Shown: positions 25,224 to 35,694, counted from the stretch's first letter. The stretch is DNA of 64,000 bases from Paracoccus aerodenitrificans (GCF_027913215.1 NZ_CP115784.1:1736001-1800000), one strand, 5' to 3'. Notes: generated by a model not told the origin, from the sequence alone. Program-made: numbers and translations.

Positions 25224-26246
25224 ATGGCCTCCAATCTTTCATTCCGCCTGCTGCCGCGCAGTCTCGGCGCCGCCGCCATCGCCTTTGCAGGGCTGATCGG
25301 TCCCGCACAGGCGCAGGAACGCGACATGCTGAACGTGTCCTATGACATCGCGCGTGAGCTTTACGCGGCGCTGAACCCGGTTTTCATCGAGAACTGGGCC
25401 GGGGAAACCGGCGAAACGCTGACCATCGAGCAGAGCCATGCCGGATCGTCCAAACAGGCCCGCGCCATTCTTCAGGGTCTGAAAGCCGATCTGGTGACCT
25501 TCAATCAGGTGCTGGATGTGCAGATCCTTGCCGAGAACGGCTTCGTCGATGAGGACTGGCAGCAGGATCTGCCGAATAACGCCTCTCCCTATTATTCGCT
25601 GCCCGCTTTCCTTGTGCGCGGCGGTAACCCGAAGGGGATCGAGGATTGGGACGATCTGGCACGGGACGATGTTTCGATCGTGTTCCCGAACCCGAAAACC
25701 AGCGGCAATGCGCGTTACACCTATCTTGCGGCCTATGCCTATGCGCTGAATGCCTTCGAGGGCGATGACGCTCAGGCGCGGGAATTCGTCGGCAAGGTTC
25801 TTGATAATGTCGCCGTCTTCGACACGGGCGGGCGCGGCGCGACCACCAGCTTTGTCGAGCGCGGCATCGGTGACGTTCTGATCACCTTCGAAGCCGAGGT
25901 CGAGAATATCCGCGCCGCCGAGGATGAGGGCGAGTATGATCGCGTCGTGCCGCAGGTTTCTCTGCTGGCCGAATTCCCGGTGGCGCTTGTCCGCAAGGTC
26001 GCCGAGGAGCGCGGCACCACCGATGTTGCGGAAGCCTATCTGAACTTCCTCTACAGCACCGAGGCGCAGGAAATCATCGCGTCCTTCAACAACCGCGTCC
26101 ATGATCCGGCTGTGGTCGAGGCCACCGCCGATCAGTTCCCCGAGGTCGAGCTGCTGACCGTCGAGGATGTCTTCGGAAGCTGGCAGGAAGCGCAGGAAAC
26201 GCATTTCAGCGATGGCGGCACGCTTGACCAGATCCAGCGGAACTGA
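25224..26246 (+). CDS. Sulfate/thiosulfate ABC transporter substrate-binding protein
   Basis: 340 aa from the ATG at 25224; the frame is open from 25167. The signal peptide ends near AQA-QER. The mature N-terminus LNVSYDIARELYAALNPVF, then QSHAGSSKQARAILQGLKADLVTFNQ and FPNPKTSGNARYTYLAAYAYAL, is the sulfate-binding-protein signature; the SGNAR region contacts the dianion. It leads the cysTWA operon, with a strong hairpin at 26267 between it and the first permease that should favour expression of the binding protein. Confidence 0.95.
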   Translation: MASNLSFRLLPRSLGAAAIAFAGLIGPAQAQERDMLNVSYDIARELYAALNPVFIENWAGETGETLTIEQSHAGSSKQARAILQGLKADLVTFNQVLDVQILAENGFVDEDWQQDLPNNASPYYSLPAFLVRGGNPKGIEDWDDLARDDVSIVFPNPKTSGNARYTYLAAYAYALNAFEGDDAQAREFVGKVLDNVAVFDTGGRGATTSFVERGIGDVLITFEAEVENIRAAEDEGEYDRVVPQVSLLAEFPVALVRKVAEERGTTDVAEAYLNFLYSTEAQEIIASFNNRVHDPAVVEATADQFPEVELLTVEDVFGSWQEAQETHFSDGGTLDQIQRN

Positions 26247-26266
26247 TTAGCCGCGAAACTGAACCC

Positions 26267-26295
26267 GCCCCCTGCGTGATCCTCACGCGGGGGGC
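26267..26295 (+). terminator. Intercistronic hairpin between sulfate-binding protein and cysT
   Basis: A 13-bp stem with one G-U pair (left arm 26267-26279, loop TCC, right arm 26283-26295), followed by ATCTTT. It lies in the 70-bp gap before cysT. A leaky terminator or RNA-stabilising stem at this place would yield more binding protein than permease, a known pattern in ABC operons. Confidence 0.75.
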
Positions 26296-26316
26296 ATCTT
26301 TACCGGACCGATCCAC

Positions 26317-27159
26317 ATGACCGCCCTCGCCCGCCGCAACCCAAGAATTCTGCCGGGATTTTCCCTGTCTCTGGGAATCACGGTGCTGTTCCTGTGCCTG
26401 ATCGTGCTTCTGCCGCTCAGCGGGTTGCTCTGGCAGTTGGCGCAGCTTGGGCCGGGGGATTACCTGCGCATCATCTCATCGGAACGTGTGCTGGCAGCGC
26501 TGCGCGTGACGATTTCGGCGGCGGCTCTGGCCACCGCGATTAACGGCGTGTTCGGGCTGATCCTTGCATGGGTGCTGACCCGGTATCGCTTTCCGGGACG
26601 CGGCATCATGGATGCGCTTGTCGATCTGCCCTTCGCCCTGCCGACTGCCGTTGCCGGGATCGCGCTTGTGGCGCTGTATGATCGCTCTGGCTGGGTCGGC
26701 CAGTTGCTGGACCCGCTTGGCATCCAGATCGCCTATACATGGTGGGGTATCGTGATCGCGATGGCGTTCACCTCGATCCCCTTCGCCGTCCGCGCCATCC
26801 AGCCCGCCATCGAGGAACTGGACCCGGCCGAGGAAGCCGCCGCGCTGACCCTTGGCGCGAACGGGGTGCAGATGTTCTTCCGCGTGCTGCTGCGCCCGCT
26901 GCTGCCGTCGATCCTGACCGGGATCGGACTGTCCTTCGTGCGCTCACTGGGAGAATTCGGCGCGGTGATCTTCATCGCTGGAAACCTGCCCTATGAGACC
27001 GAGATCGCCTCATTGCTGATCCTGATCCGGCTGGATGAGTTCGACTATCCCGCCGCCGCCGCCGTGGCCGGCACATTGCTGGCGCTGTCACTCGTGCTGC
27101 TGGTGGCGATCAATGTCATGCAGAACCGGCTGCAATCCTATCTGCGGGTGGGCGCGTAA
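26317..27159 (+). CDS. cysT: Sulfate ABC transporter permease CysT
   Basis: 280 aa with six helices. The N-terminal LSLGITVLFLCLIVLLPLSGLLW and the coupling loop [28 protein letters not shown] are typical of CysT/CysU. DALVDLPFALPTAVAGIALV is another family segment. It directly abuts cysW (stop TAA then ATG) and should pair with CysW to make the pore for sulfate or thiosulfate. Confidence 0.95.
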   Translation: MTALARRNPRILPGFSLSLGITVLFLCLIVLLPLSGLLWQLAQLGPGDYLRIISSERVLAALRVTISAAALATAINGVFGLILAWVLTRYRFPGRGIMDALVDLPFALPTAVAGIALVALYDRSGWVGQLLDPLGIQIAYTWWGIVIAMAFTSIPFAVRAIQPAIEELDPAEEAAALTLGANGVQMFFRVLLRPLLPSILTGIGLSFVRSLGEFGAVIFIAGNLPYETEIASLLILIRLDEFDYPAAAAVAGTLLALSLVLLVAINVMQNRLQSYLRVGA

Positions 27160-27963
27160 ATGGCGAAACCGATCCTGATTGCGCTTGCGGTGATCTTCCT
27201 TGCGGTCATGGTGCTGATGCCGGTCGTGGCGATTTTCGACAGGGCCTTCGCGGACGGCGCGGGGGCCTATATCGCCGCGATCACCGACCCCGAGACCCTG
27301 GCCGCGATCAAGCTGACCGTCATCGCCGCGCTGATCGTGGTGCCGATCAATATCGTCTTCGGCGTTGCCGCCGCGTGGCTGATCGCACGGTATCGGTTCT
27401 GGGGACGCCGCGTGCTGCTGATCCTGATCGAGCTGCCTTTCGCCATGTCGCCCATTGTGGCGGGCCTCGCCTTCCTGCTGATCTACGGCGCTTACGGGCC
27501 CGTCGGCGCGGCGCTAGAGCCGTTTGGCATCCAGCTTATGTTCAACCTGATCGGTATCGTGCTGGTTTCCCTGTTCGTCACCTGCCCTTTCGTGATGCGG
27601 GAAATCCTGCCCGTGCTGCAAGTCACCGGCGAGGAAGAGGAAAAAGCCGCCCTGACGCTCGGTGCCAATGGCTGGCAGACATTCCGCCATATCGTGCTGC
27701 CGAATATCTCATGGGGTCTGGCCTATGGCACGGTGCTGACAATGGCCCGCGCAATGGGTGAATTCGGTGCGGTCAGCGTCGTGTCGGGCGCGATCCGGGG
27801 ACGCACCATGACCCTGCCTCTGCAGATCGAACTTATGTATAACGACTATAACGCCACCGGCGCTTTCGCCGCCGCGACCGTCCTTGCCGGTCTGGCCTTC
27901 CTGACGCTGGTTTTGCGCGGTGCGCTGAACCGCTTCGGCCCCAGAAAAGAGGCGCATTCATGA
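27160..27963 (+). CDS. cysW: Sulfate ABC transporter permease CysW
   Basis: 267 aa with six helices. The coupling loop [24 protein letters not shown] and the [26 protein letters not shown] segment are CysW signatures. It begins immediately after the cysT stop and overlaps cysA by ATGA. Confidence 0.95.
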   Translation: MAKPILIALAVIFLAVMVLMPVVAIFDRAFADGAGAYIAAITDPETLAAIKLTVIAALIVVPINIVFGVAAAWLIARYRFWGRRVLLILIELPFAMSPIVAGLAFLLIYGAYGPVGAALEPFGIQLMFNLIGIVLVSLFVTCPFVMREILPVLQVTGEEEEKAALTLGANGWQTFRHIVLPNISWGLAYGTVLTMARAMGEFGAVSVVSGAIRGRTMTLPLQIELMYNDYNATGAFAAATVLAGLAFLTLVLRGALNRFGPRKEAHS

Positions 27964-28685
27964 CATTCAAGGCCGTTGAGATCCATAAATCCTTCGAGGA
28001 CACACAGGTTCTGAAAGGGGTCTCGCTGACCGTCGAACCCGGAGAGTTCGTCGCCCTGCTGGGTCCTTCGGGCTCCGGCAAGACAACGCTTCTGAATATT
28101 ATCGCAGGGCTCGCCCATGCCGATCAGGGCAGGCTTGTTCTGGACGGTGAGGACATCACCCGGCTGCCCGCCGGGAAGCGGCATTTCGGCATGGTTTTCC
28201 AAAGCTATGCGCTCTTCCGCCATATGACCGTGGCGCAGAATATCGCTTTCGGGCTGAAGGTGATGGACGGCAAGCGCCGCCCCTCGCGGGAGGCGATCAA
28301 TCGCCGGGTCACCGAATTGCTGGAGATGATCGAACTGCCCCAGCTTGCCGGGCGCTATCCGGCTCAGCTTTCCGGCGGTCAGCGTCAGCGCGTCGCGATG
28401 GCCCGCGCCCTGGCCATCGACCCCAAGCTGCTGCTGATGGATGAACCGTTCAGCGCCCTTGACACGCAGGTCCGCCAATCCCTGCGCGGAGAGGTCCGCG
28501 CCCTTCAGCGCAAGGCCGGTGTGGGCGCGATCATGGTGACGCATGACCGCGCCGAGGCATGGGCTTTGGCCGACCGGATTGCGGTCATGGATCATGGCCG
28601 GATCGTGCAGTTCGACACGCCCGAGCGTCTTGCGGATAATCCTGCGAATGAGGCGGTCAGGTCTCTGGTCGGGGATGTCGCCTGA
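27960..28685 (+). CDS. cysA: Sulfate ABC transporter ATP-binding protein CysA (short form)
   Basis: 241 aa. Walker [11 protein letters not shown]-loop FQSYALF, signature [15 protein letters not shown], Walker [13 protein letters not shown] and switch [10 protein letters not shown] are intact. It lacks the C-terminal TOBE/regulatory domain of enterobacterial CysA (about 365 aa), ending soon after the nucleotide-binding domain. The stop is inside a hairpin at 28680-28702 that faces a convergent gene. Confidence 0.93.
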   Translation: MTFKAVEIHKSFEDTQVLKGVSLTVEPGEFVALLGPSGSGKTTLLNIIAGLAHADQGRLVLDGEDITRLPAGKRHFGMVFQSYALFRHMTVAQNIAFGLKVMDGKRRPSREAINRRVTELLEMIELPQLAGRYPAQLSGGQRQRVAMARALAIDPKLLLMDEPFSALDTQVRQSLRGEVRALQRKAGVGAIMVTHDRAEAWALADRIAVMDHGRIVQFDTPERLADNPANEAVRSLVGDVA

Positions 28686-28702
28686 TCTGCGGGAGATCAG
28701 GC
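28680..28702. terminator. Hairpin between convergent cysA and PAP2 genes
   Basis: A perfect 9-bp stem, GCCTGATCT and AGATCAGGC, around a 5-nt loop, spanning the cysA stop codon and the 19-bp gap to the convergent gene. There is no T-tract on either side, so termination efficiency is uncertain. Confidence 0.5.
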
Positions 28703-28704
28703 GG

Positions 28705-29199
28705 TCAGAATTTCAGCCCGAAACTGAACGCGGCACCCTCCGTGCCGATGCCGAAATCCGCCGCGCCGAGGCTGAGGCCAATCAATGTTCCCGCCCAGAC
28801 CTGCTGCGGCGTATGTTCGCCCGCATGAACCCTGCTCCACCCGGTCAAAGCCGCCGCGCCATAAGCGGCAGCACCTGCTTCCGGCTGATCGTCGAAACAT
28901 TTCCCTGCCAGATCGGATGCGCCGAAAAACGCGGCTGAGCTGTGGCCCGAAGGGAAGCCCTCACCCCCGCCACCTGGCCGCACGGAAACAGGTCCATCTA
29001 TGTAATGTTTCATGGCCAGAACCAGTGCCGCCTGAAGCGCACCGCGCACGGCAAGATCCTCCAGCCGGTCCTGCCGTTCGGCACAGATCGCTGCCGCCAG
29101 AGGCAGGCCGTATTTCATACCGGTTCCGAAATTTTCGAACGCATCGGCATGGACCGGACCTGCCAGCCCGATACCTGCAAGCAGAGCCGCTATCTTCAT
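28705..29199 (-). CDS. PAP2-superfamily phosphatase-like protein
   Basis: 164 aa from the ATG at 29199; the frame is open to 29232. The N-terminal 18 residues look like a signal peptide (MKIAALLAGIGLAGPVHA). PAP2 motifs: K..IDGPVSVRP (motif 1, longer spacing than KX6RP), FPSGHSSAAFF (motif 2) and SRVHAGEHTPQQV (motif 3). Motif 3 keeps the nucleophilic His but has Gln where Asp is usual. A periplasmic lipid or sugar-phosphate phosphatase is expected, with some doubt about activity. The GEHTPQQV ending is common to a small secreted PAP2 subgroup. Confidence 0.78.
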   Translation of the reverse strand: MKIAALLAGIGLAGPVHADAFENFGTGMKYGLPLAAAICAERQDRLEDLAVRGALQAALVLAMKHYIDGPVSVRPGGGGEGFPSGHSSAAFFGASDLAGKCFDDQPEAGAAAYGAAALTGWSRVHAGEHTPQQVWAGTLIGLSLGAADFGIGTEGAAFSFGLKF

Positions 29200-29365
29200 T
29201 TCCGCCGGTAATTCCTTAACAAAAGCGGCCACGCATCACGGTACATGACGATCCCCCGACAAACCTGCATCGACTGGAAATCATCACCGGAGCTTCCCAT
29301 GCAAACCGGCTGACGGCGAGCCGATATCATGGCCCGCCTCCAGCAATCTGCCGACCGGCGTACAA

Positions 29366-30628
29366 TCAGCCAGCGGTTTTCGCCGCTTCCGCCTTGGCAT
29401 CCGCGTGAATGATCAGAGGTTTCGCCGAATTATTATCGACCGCCTCTTCATTCACCACGACTTCCTCGACGCTTTCCATGCCCGGCAGATCGAACATGGT
29501 ATCCAGCAGGATATCCTCCATGATCGAGCGCAGGCCACGCGCACCGGTCTTCCGCTTGATGGCGCGGCGGGCGATGGCGGTCAGCGCATCCTCGGTAAAG
29601 CTCAGCTTGACATCATCCAGTTCGAACAGGCGCTGATACTGCTTGACCAGAGCGTTTTTCGGCTTGGTCAGAATTGTAATCAGCGCGTCTTCGTCCAGAT
29701 CGGTCAGCGTCGCAATCACCGGCAGGCGGCCGACAAATTCCGGGATCAGGCCGAATTTCAGCAGATCCTCGGGTTCGAGATCCTTGAACACCTCACCCAC
29801 GCCGCGATCGTCGTTTTCCTTGACCTCTGCACCGAAGCCCATCGCCGTGCCCTTGCTGCGCTGCGAAATGATCCGGTCCAGCCCGGCGAAGGCACCGCCG
29901 CAGACGAACAGGATATTCGTCGTATCCACTTGCAGGAATTCTTGCTGCGGATGCTTGCGCCCCCCCTGAGGCGGTACACTGGCAACCGTGCCTTCCATGA
30001 TCTTCAGCAAAGCCTGCTGAACACCCTCACCCGAGACATCGCGGGTGATCGAGGGATTATCGGATTTGCGGGTGATCTTGTCGACCTCATCGATATAGAC
30101 GATGCCGCGCTGTGCCCGTTCGACGTTATATTCCGACGCCTGCAACAGCTTGAGGATGATGTTTTCAACATCCTCACCGACATAACCCGCCTCGGTCAGC
30201 GTCGTCGCATCGGCCATCGTGAACGGTACATCCAGAATCCGCGCAAGGGTCTGGGCCAGCAATGTCTTGCCGCAGCCGGTCGGTCCAATCAGCAGGATAT
30301 TGGATTTCGCCAGTTCAATATCCGATTTCGAACCGTGATTGAGCCGCTTGTAATGGTTATGCACCGCAACCGACAGGACGCGCTTGGCGCGTTCCTGCCC
30401 GATCACGTAATCATCCAGCACCTGACAGATTTCCTGCGGCGAGGGCACACCCTCTCCGGATTTGAGCCCGGTGGATTTCGTTTCCTCACGAATGATATCC
30501 ATGCACAGCTCGACGCATTCGTCGCAGATGAACACGGTCGGTCCCGCGATCAGCTTGCGAACCTCATGCTGGCTCTTGCCGCAGAAGCTGCAATAGAGCG
30601 TGTTCTTGCTGTCGGTCTCTGTCGCCAT
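29366..30628 (-). CDS. clpX: ATP-dependent Clp protease ATP-binding subunit ClpX
   Basis: 420 aa. The N-terminal zinc-binding domain has [11 protein letters not shown] and [10 protein letters not shown]. The AAA+ module has Walker [17 protein letters not shown], Walker [11 protein letters not shown], sensor sequences and the C-terminal [18 protein letters not shown]. It unfolds substrates for ClpP. It lies downstream of clpP, 127 bp apart with a hairpin in between, the usual clpP-clpX order. Confidence 0.98.
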   Translation of the reverse strand: MATETDSKNTLYCSFCGKSQHEVRKLIAGPTVFICDECVELCMDIIREETKSTGLKSGEGVPSPQEICQVLDDYVIGQERAKRVLSVAVHNHYKRLNHGSKSDIELAKSNILLIGPTGCGKTLLAQTLARILDVPFTMADATTLTEAGYVGEDVENIILKLLQASEYNVERAQRGIVYIDEVDKITRKSDNPSITRDVSGEGVQQALLKIMEGTVASVPPQGGRKHPQQEFLQVDTTNILFVCGGAFAGLDRIISQRSKGTAMGFGAEVKENDDRGVGEVFKDLEPEDLLKFGLIPEFVGRLPVIATLTDLDEDALITILTKPKNALVKQYQRLFELDDVKLSFTEDALTAIARRAIKRKTGARGLRSIMEDILLDTMFDLPGMESVEEVVVNEEAVDNNSAKPLIIHADAKAEAAKTAG

Positions 30629-30722
30629 ACTACGTCCTTGATCTTTCGGGCCGACCCTTTGGACGGCCCATGCAGCGTTCCGCCCATGTTAGGGGTCCCT
30701 GCCCCATGTCTCAATCCCCAAA

Positions 30723-30744
30723 CCGCATCCCCGGCGGGATGCGG
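30723..30744 (-). terminator. Hairpin in the clpP-clpX intergenic region
   Basis: A 9-bp perfect stem (CCGCATCCC/GGGATGCGG) with a 4-nt loop, 12 bp after the clpP stop, followed in minus-strand sense by TTTGGGG. The T-tract is short, so it may attenuate rather than stop transcription into clpX. Confidence 0.5.
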
Positions 30745-30755
30745 CGGCGACAAGT

Positions 30756-31388
30756 TTACTTAGCGTCAGGATCAGCCTTGCCGCGCGGGCTGAGTACTTC
30801 GTCGATCAGACCCCAGTCCTTCGCCTCTTCCGGCGACATGAAACGATCACGCTCAAGCGCTTCTTCGACCGCTTCAAGCGATTGCCCGGTATGATGAACG
30901 TAAATTTCGTTCAGCCGCTGCTTCAGCTTCTGGGTTTCCTGCGCGTGGATCAGGATATCGGTCGCCTGCCCCTGATACCCGCCCGAGGGCTGATGCACCA
31001 TGACCCGGCTGTTCGGCAACGAATAACGCTGACCCTTTTCACCGGCACACAGCAGCAGCGACCCCATCGAGGATGCCTGACCGATCACCAGCGTCGACAC
31101 ACGCGGGCGGATATATTGCATCGTGTCATAGATCGACAGGCCAGAGGTCACGACCCCGCCCGGGCTATTGATATACATTGAAATTTCCTTGGACGGATTT
31201 TCCGCCTCAAGAAACAGAAGCTGTGCGCAGATCAGCGTCGACATCCCGTCATGGACGGGGCCGGAGACGAAAATGATCCGTTCCTTCAGCAGCCGTGAGA
31301 AAATATCGTATGCCCGTTCCCCGCGAGAGGTCTGTTCGACCACCATGGGAACAAGCGTGTTCATGTAGAATTCTGCCGGATCGTTCAT
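30756..31388 (-). CDS. clpP: ATP-dependent Clp protease proteolytic subunit ClpP
   Basis: 210 aa from the ATG at 31388; the frame is open to 31433 but [20 protein letters not shown] is the normal family start. The catalytic Ser107 lies in [11 protein letters not shown], His132 in [12 protein letters not shown], and the Asp in the following helix region. It forms the tetradecameric peptidase used by ClpX and ClpA. It is divergent from pth. Confidence 0.98.
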   Translation of the reverse strand: MNDPAEFYMNTLVPMVVEQTSRGERAYDIFSRLLKERIIFVSGPVHDGMSTLICAQLLFLEAENPSKEISMYINSPGGVVTSGLSIYDTMQYIRPRVSTLVIGQASSMGSLLLCAGEKGQRYSLPNSRVMVHQPSGGYQGQATDILIHAQETQKLKQRLNEIYVHHTGQSLEAVEEALERDRFMSPEEAKDWGLIDEVLSPRGKADPDAK

Positions 31389-31550
31389 CAAGTTTCCTGC
31401 CCGCTTGCGATGCCCTGAGATTTTTTCCGGCACCAGAGACCGGACCAGAGCGGAGTTCTAACCACCAAAGGTTGACAGAGTCTTAGTAACGCCCGATCTC
31501 ATCCGCAAGGGATGCAACGCATTTGACATGAAACGCAGGATGAGGCTGGC

Positions 31551-32264
31551 ATGAAACTGATCGTCGGACTGGGCAATCCGGGCGCGAAATATGAAGGAAA
31601 CCGGCATAATATCGGTTTCATGGCGCTTGACCGGATCGCAGCGGATCACGGGTTTTCGCCGTGGCGGGCGCGGTTTCAGGGGCAGGTCTCGGAAGGACGG
31701 CTTGGATCTTCGCGTGTGACCCTGCTGAAACCCGGCACGTTCATGAATCTTTCCGGGCAGTCTGTGGGCGAGGCGATGCGCTATCTGAAGCTGACCCCGG
31801 ACGATGTGATCGTGTTCCATGACGAGTTGGACCTCGCGCCGGGTAAATGCCGCACCAAAACCGGCGGAGGCCATGCCGGTCACAACGGTTTGCGCTCGAT
31901 CCATCAGCATATCGGAGAGGCCTATCACCGGGTGCGGCTCGGCATCGGGCATCCCGGCCATAAGGACCGCGTTGCGCCCTATGTCCTGTCGGATTTCGCG
32001 AAATCCGATCAGGACTGGCTGGACGATCTTCTGCGCGGCATTTCCGACGGAGCCGAGGCTCTGGCCACGGGCGATGCGCCCGGCTTCCAGAATAAGGTAG
32101 CGCTGAGGGTCAATCCGGGGCGCGGTGGCGGGACCGGGCCGTCATCCGATACGCGGCAGGCCGCCCAACCCCGCCTTGTGCCGAAACCCAAGGAAAAACC
32201 GGCTGAGACCGCGCCGCAGAGCCTGACGGACAAGCTGCAATCTCTGGCGCGGCGCTTCAGATGA
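31551..32264 (+). CDS. pth: Peptidyl-tRNA hydrolase
   Basis: 237 aa. GLGNPGAKYEGNRHNIGF holds the catalytic His19; FHDELDLAPGKCRTKTGGGHAGHNGLRSI holds the Asp and the tRNA-binding loop. It releases peptides from stalled peptidyl-tRNA. It is about 40 residues longer than the E. coli enzyme because of a Pro/Lys/Arg-rich C-terminal tail, which is common in alphaproteobacteria. It overlaps the next gene by ATGA. Confidence 0.97.
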   Translation: MKLIVGLGNPGAKYEGNRHNIGFMALDRIAADHGFSPWRARFQGQVSEGRLGSSRVTLLKPGTFMNLSGQSVGEAMRYLKLTPDDVIVFHDELDLAPGKCRTKTGGGHAGHNGLRSIHQHIGEAYHRVRLGIGHPGHKDRVAPYVLSDFAKSDQDWLDDLLRGISDGAEALATGDAPGFQNKVALRVNPGRGGGTGPSSDTRQAAQPRLVPKPKEKPAETAPQSLTDKLQSLARRFR

Positions 32265-33292
32265 ACCCGGTCCGCGCCGCTTTTGCCGATCAGGCCCGGT
32301 CCTGCCGCACTCTCGGTTCTGATCTGACCGGGCATATCCTTGATCTTCTGGGCAGGGAATTACAGTCCGATCAGGGAGAGGTCGCCCGCCGCATCCTGGG
32401 CTGGCAGGGCGATGTGACCTCGCGCGGGGCATCGGTGCCGCTGCGGCTGGCGGGGGCGCTGCACGGGCTGGTGCTGGATCACAAGGCGCCGCAGCTTGCC
32501 GCTGCCTATGCTGACCGGGACGTGTCGGCCGGGCTGCTTCTGGACAGTATCGCCGGGCATGAGGAACGCATTCTCGACTGGCTGGACCGGGCTCCCCAGA
32601 CCAATGAGGTTGGCCGCGCGGCCACCCTGATCGCCGGGGCAAAATTTGCGCTTGATCAACTGGCGGCCCCGATGAAGCTTGCGGTGAAGGAACTCGGAGC
32701 CAGTGCCGGGCTTAACCTGAATTTTTGCGATTACGGGACTGATACAGGGGCAGAAATCATTGGCCGCGATGATGTTCTGGTCACGGATTGCACTTGGCGC
32801 GGACCGCATCCCGGGACGCAGGATCTGCACAGCGTCTCACGGCGCGGGGTGGATCTGGCACCGCCCGATCGCAACCAGCCGACCCGCTTGCGTGCCTATA
32901 TCTGGGCCGATCAGCCGCAACGGCTGGCCCGGCTGGATGCCGCTCTGGCCCATGCAGGCAACCATCCGCCCGAGCTGGAACAGGGCGATGCCGCGGCATG
33001 GATTGAGAAGGAAATCCTGTCGCAGCAAGGTGTTCTGACATTTATCTATCACACCGTGGCATTCCAGTATTTCCCGGCAGATACGCAGCAACGCGTCAAC
33101 CATCGACTTGAAGAGGCAGGTGGCCTTGCGACGCGGGACGCTCCGCTTGCGCATCTGTCGATGGAGGCAGATGACCGGCGGAATGGCGCGGCCCTTACCT
33201 TGCGTATATGGGACGGAGCAGACCGGGTCTGGGATCTGGGACGGGCAGATTTCCACGGACGCTGGATCGACTGGTCGCCCATGCTGCGATAA
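32261..33292 (+). CDS. DUF2332 family protein
   Basis: 343 aa. The family features are the N-terminal helical part with LGRELQSD and VPLRLAGALHGLVL, the TNEVGRAATLIAGAKF segment, then LKELGASAGLNLN as in methyltransferase-like glycine-rich loops, and a late FIYHTVAFQYFP. Function is unknown. The ATGA overlap with pth suggests coupled expression. Confidence 0.85.
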   Translation: MNPVRAAFADQARSCRTLGSDLTGHILDLLGRELQSDQGEVARRILGWQGDVTSRGASVPLRLAGALHGLVLDHKAPQLAAAYADRDVSAGLLLDSIAGHEERILDWLDRAPQTNEVGRAATLIAGAKFALDQLAAPMKLAVKELGASAGLNLNFCDYGTDTGAEIIGRDDVLVTDCTWRGPHPGTQDLHSVSRRGVDLAPPDRNQPTRLRAYIWADQPQRLARLDAALAHAGNHPPELEQGDAAAWIEKEILSQQGVLTFIYHTVAFQYFPADTQQRVNHRLEEAGGLATRDAPLAHLSMEADDRRNGAALTLRIWDGADRVWDLGRADFHGRWIDWSPMLR

Positions 33293-33459
33293 TGTTGGTG
33301 CGCCGCAGACCGGATTTCCGCGATGCAGTCCCTCTGTAGCTGCACTTCACAGGTCACATTCAAGGGAACCTGCCACAGAATTTCCGTATCCCCGCTGACT
33401 TTCACACCCCGCCAACCTATGATCCATCTATCATGCGGCATGTCATCAGGGAGAGGGTG

Positions 33460-33831
33460 ATGGAGGCTTCACGCAATGTTCTCGGCACCGCACTTGTGCC
33501 TTGCTCGACCGATCCGATGACCGGATTCTATCGCGATGGCTGCTGCAATACCGGTCCCGAGGATGCGGGCCGGCACACAGTCTGCGTCATCGTCACGGCA
33601 GAGTTTCTTGCCCTGTCGAAATATCTCGGCAACGATCTGACCACACCACGCCCGGAATATCATTTCCCCGGCCTGAAACCTGGAGATCGCTGGTGTCTCT
33701 GCGCCGCAAGGTTCCTGCAGGCCGCGCAGGAATTCGCCGCGCCGAAAGTCGTGCTGGAGGCGACACATGCGCGGTCGGTTGACATCATCCCTCTGGAACT
33801 TCTGCGCACACATGCCACAGAGGCCGGATAA
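33460..33831 (+). CDS. DUF2237 family protein
   Basis: 123 aa from the ATG at 33460 (GGGAGAGGGTG upstream); the frame is open from 33433. MEASRNVLGTALVPCSTDPMTGFYRDGCCNTG, GRHTVCVIVTAEFLALSKYLGNDLTTPRPEY and FPGLKPGDRWCLCA are diagnostic of DUF2237, a conserved family of unknown function. Several conserved cysteines could bind metal. Confidence 0.9.
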   Translation: MEASRNVLGTALVPCSTDPMTGFYRDGCCNTGPEDAGRHTVCVIVTAEFLALSKYLGNDLTTPRPEYHFPGLKPGDRWCLCAARFLQAAQEFAAPKVVLEATHARSVDIIPLELLRTHATEAG

Positions 33832-33856
33832 CCGTCGTCAAATTGCAGAGGAAACC

Positions 33857-34468
33857 ATGCGCAAAACTGCGATTATCGCCGCATTTACAGCCTGTCTTTC
33901 CCTGCCCCTTTCGGCGCAGGAAAGCACCGTTTTGGAAGACGGCACCCCCGTCCGGCCCGACGATGCCGACAAGCTTGCCATGTTCAGCACGCATTTCACC
34001 GGGGCCCTGCGGGTGGCCTTCGCACAGGGACAGTCCGGCGACATCGCCGATCTGGTAGATTCTCTCAGCGGTGCCGCGATGCCCGCAGATGACGCAATCG
34101 AGGCTTTGCAGGGTGACTGGAAATGCCAGACGATCAAGGCGGGAGAGCTGTCCGCTCTGGTCGTCTATGCTCCTTTCGATTGCCGTATCGAGGGCAATAT
34201 TTTCGAAAAATCAACCGGCTCGCAGCGGACGCGCGGCGCGATTCACCGCGACTCGGGGCGGCTGATCTATCTGGGCACGGGCTTCGTTCAGGGCAGCGAG
34301 GTTCCCGCCTATGCCGATCTTCCCACCGACCCGTTGAGCAGCCCGAATCCGGGTCAGATCTGGTCCGATATCGCGCTTGTCGAAGCCGTCACGCCCAATC
34401 GGGCACGGCTGATCTTTCCCGACCCGGCGCTGGAATCGCAGATGAACGTTCTTTACCTGACCCGTTAG
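33857..34468 (+). CDS. DUF4893-like secreted protein
   Basis: 203 aa from the ATG at 33857; the frame is open from 33767. The N-terminal 22 residues are a signal peptide ending LSA-QES. The core [25 protein letters not shown] has two cysteines that may form a disulfide, and [19 protein letters not shown] follows. This resembles DUF4893 proteins of Rhodobacteraceae, which have no known function. The stop overlaps the convergent trpB stop by 3 bp. Confidence 0.75.
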   Translation: MRKTAIIAAFTACLSLPLSAQESTVLEDGTPVRPDDADKLAMFSTHFTGALRVAFAQGQSGDIADLVDSLSGAAMPADDAIEALQGDWKCQTIKAGELSALVVYAPFDCRIEGNIFEKSTGSQRTRGAIHRDSGRLIYLGTGFVQGSEVPAYADLPTDPLSSPNPGQIWSDIALVEAVTPNRARLIFPDPALESQMNVLYLTR

Positions 34469-35694
34469 CCGCCCGCGTCGATCTCAACGCCCAAATGTTT
34501 GGCGACGGTGAAAATATCCTTGTCCCCGCGTCCTGACAGATTCACCACCATCAGATGATCTTTCGGCAGGTCCGGCGCGATCTTGCTGACATGCGCGAGG
34601 GCATGGCTGGGTTCCAGCGCGGGAATGATCCCCTCGGTCCGGCAAAGAAGCTGGAACGCCTCAAGCGCCTCCTGATCGGTGACATAGACATATTCGGCAC
34701 GGCCCTGTTCGTGTAGCCAGGCATGTTCCGGCCCGATACCGGGATAATCCAGCCCGGCGCTGATCGAATGCCCGTCGAGGATCTGGCCGTTCTCATCCTG
34801 CAACAGATAGGTGCGGTTGCCATGCAGCACCCCTGCCCGCCCTCCGGTCAGAGAGGCGCAATGCTCCATCCGCTCATCGACGCCGTGACCGCCAGCCTCG
34901 ACCCCGATAATGCCGACCTCGGGATCGTCGAGGAACGGGTGAAACAACCCCATCGCATTCGAGCCGCCGCCGATACAGGCGATCACCGTATCCGGCAGCC
35001 GCCCCTCGGCCCGCATGATCTGCTCGCGCGTTTCCCGCCCGATCACCGCCTGAAAATCACGCACCATGCGCGGATAGGGATGAGGCCCCGCAACCGTGCC
35101 GATGCAGTAAAACGTATCCCGCACATTGGTTACCCAGTCGCGCAGCGCATCGTTCATCGCATCCTTCAGCGTCCCTTTGCCCGAGGTGACCGCCACGACC
35201 TCAGCCCCCAGAAGCCGCATCCGAAACACATTCGGAGCCTGCCGCTCGACATCGGTCGCGCCCATATAGACCACGCATTTCAGCCCGAACCGCGCACAGA
35301 CCGTCGCCGTCGCCACCCCGTGCTGCCCGGCCCCGGTCTCGGCAATGATCCGGGTCTTGCCCATGCGCCGCGCCAGCAGGATCTGTCCCAGCACGTTGTT
35401 GATCTTGTGGCTGCCAGTGTGGTTGAGTTCCTCGCGCTTGAGGTAAATCTTCGCCCCACCCAGCTCTTCCGTCAGCCGTGGCGCGTAATAAAGCGGACTG
35501 GGGCGACCGACATAATGTTCCCACAGATCGCCCATCTCGGCCTTGAAGGCGGGATCGTTGCGAGCGCGGTCATATTCCGCCTCCAGATCCAGAATCAGTG
35601 GCATCAGCGTCTCCGAGACAAACCGCCCGCCGAAAATCCCGAAACGCCCCTGCCCGTCCGGGCCCTGGCTGAAAGAGTTGATACGATCGGTCAT
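34465..35694 (-). CDS. trpB: Tryptophan synthase beta chain
   Basis: 409 aa from the ATG at 35694; the frame is open to 35769. [15 protein letters not shown] carries the PLP Lys97, and [13 protein letters not shown] the phosphate-binding Gly/Ser loop; EAGGHG supplies the glutamate near the ring. It makes tryptophan from indole and serine. No trpA or trpF follows within the window; the downstream neighbour is convergent. Upstream is the tRNA-Ser gene on the other strand. Confidence 0.97.
   Translation of the reverse strand: MTDRINSFSQGPDGQGRFGIFGGRFVSETLMPLILDLEAEYDRARNDPAFKAEMGDLWEHYVGRPSPLYYAPRLTEELGGAKIYLKREELNHTGSHKINNVLGQILLARRMGKTRIIAETGAGQHGVATATVCARFGLKCVVYMGATDVERQAPNVFRMRLLGAEVVAVTSGKGTLKDAMNDALRDWVTNVRDTFYCIGTVAGPHPYPRMVRDFQAVIGRETREQIMRAEGRLPDTVIACIGGGSNAMGLFHPFLDDPEVGIIGVEAGGHGVDERMEHCASLTGGRAGVLHGNRTYLLQDENGQILDGHSISAGLDYPGIGPEHAWLHEQGRAEYVYVTDQEALEAFQLLCRTEGIIPALEPSHALAHVSKIAPDLPKDHLMVVNLSGRGDKDIFTVAKHLGVEIDAGG

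Noticed and set aside
29405-30763. 452-codon plus-strand frame opposite clpX
   Set aside because: It is the complement of a fully conserved clpX gene and has no features of its own.
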